Assembly (NCBI GenBank): GCA_963696075.1
Contig: CAVOJD010000006.1
Coordinates: forward strand, 496,001-560,000
From: CAJQQK01 sp963696075
Lineage (GTDB): Bacteria > Pseudomonadota > Alphaproteobacteria > Rhizobiales > Hyphomicrobiaceae
Reading direction: 5' to 3'
DNA length: 64,000 nt
The notes beneath the pieces were generated by a model. The model saw only the letters and a program-made list of their open reading frames with translations. It was not told the origin of the DNA and did not search any database. Within the stretch, counting starts at the first letter, position 1. The number at the start of each line of letters is the position of its first letter. Positions 63,516-64,000 of this stretch are shown piece after piece. The position numbers were made by a program, and so were the translations under genes.

Positions 63516-64000
63516 CTATGCGCCGGAAGGTTGCTGCATGACGCGGCGAACTTCATCAGCAGTGACGTCCTGCCCGATAAGTGTTTTGACGAGCTCCTGA
63601 GCCGTCTCAGTCGAGATCGCTGTGACCTGCTCCATGGCATCAGCCTTCATGGCATTGATGCGCTCTTCGGCAGCCGTCATCCGTTCCTGATCCTCGGCCT
63701 CCGCGACAAGCCTCTTGGCTTCGAGATCAGCGGCGACCGCGTCACGGTTTTCCTTGGCATGCTCGCTGGCCTTCATGCGCGCGCCAGCAAGCTTTTCTTC
63801 GTATTCAGCAATAGCGTTCTGTGTCTCGCCGTTCAGCCGCTCGGCTTCCGCGATATCGCGCTCGATGCGGTTCTTGCGCTCGTCGATGACGGAGGCAATG
63901 CGCGGCAGCGTAAAGCGCGACAGAACGAAATAGAGCGCGAGGAACGTGATCGCCAGCCAGACCAGCTGGGGCGCCATATCCTGCACATTGAGCTGGGGGA
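63516..64000 (-). CDS. ATP synthase F0 subunit b' (partial, runs off the right edge)
   Basis: The b' subunit shows the membrane helix MAPQLVWLAITFLALYFVLS, then LPRIASVIDERKNRIERDIAEA and a coiled coil. A GTG at 63986 could start it, but the frame stays open to the window end (PQLN before VQDM), and alphaproteobacterial b' proteins usually have an N-terminal extension. The gene is therefore probably cut by the window. Subunits a and c should lie further right. Confidence 0.9.
   Translation of the reverse strand, partial: PQLNVQDMAPQLVWLAITFLALYFVLSRFTLPRIASVIDERKNRIERDIAEAERLNGETQNAIAEYEEKLAGARMKASEHAKENRDAVAADLEAKRLVAEAEDQERMTAAEERINAMKADAMEQVTAISTETAQELVKTLIGQDVTADEVRRVMQQPSGA

Overview
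The window is a 64 kb, GC-rich, gene-dense stretch of chromosome from an alphaproteobacterium, most likely of the Hyphomicrobiales (Rhizobiales) or a close lineage. The evidence is a trxB next to an LsrB/VtlR-type LysR gene, an IalB-family protein, a BcsS-family protein, a split two-subunit glycine dehydrogenase, paired b and b' ATP synthase subunits, an aa3 oxidase operon in the order coxB-coxA-ctaB-coxF-ctaG-coxC-DUF983-surf1, and an ispH-thrB-rnhA group. I see no prophage, transposase, CRISPR array, tRNA or rRNA. Nearly all of it reads as core genome plus small catabolic operons.

Layout. 0-3 kb: groES-groEL facing a TPR lipoprotein, with a bidirectional terminator between them. 3-11 kb: M17 peptidase, NlpC/P60 protein and truA, then a pdxA2-like / lyase / GMC-oxidoreductase catabolic operon carrying a heptanucleotide repeat. 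11-20 kb: L,D-transpeptidase, a membrane EEP phosphatase, lsrB-like regulator, trxB, radC, map, rplS (L19 with a C-terminal extension) and a catalytically dead HtrA-like protein. 20-34 kb: alcohol dehydrogenase, bioY, BcsS-like barrel and universal stress protein; then divergent MFS/aminotransferase and HisD-like (HpsN-like)/SDR genes, a DUF3095 protein, a frameshifted EamA transporter, a Mpo1-like protein, a PcfJ-like protein and IalB. 34-42 kb: cytochrome c oxidase operon, in which ctaG is frameshifted as given. 42-50 kb: thrC, M16 peptidase, acetyltransferase and a very large c-di-GMP phosphodiesterase with a proline-rich tail. 50-57 kb: algH, DsbD-N protein, peroxiredoxin, two glycosyltransferases, and rnhA-thrB-ispH. 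57-64 kb: lipoprotein, tandem glycine riboswitch and gcvT-gcvH-gcvPA-gcvPB, then the end of an ATP synthase F0 operon running off the right edge.

The least expected signal is a pair of inverted copies of a roughly 268-bp repeat at 21.9-22.1 kb and 32.0-32.3 kb. Each has terminal inverted repeats and each abuts the TAG stop codon of a gene. The copies differ by paired, compensatory changes in an internal stem, which suggests that its folded structure is under selection. Other points of note are the HtrA-like pseudoprotease, the L19 extension with a helix-hairpin-helix-like segment, two single-base frameshifts in otherwise intact genes, a 7-bp repeat that forms the end of a gene, and a hairpin cluster between rplS and the pseudoprotease.
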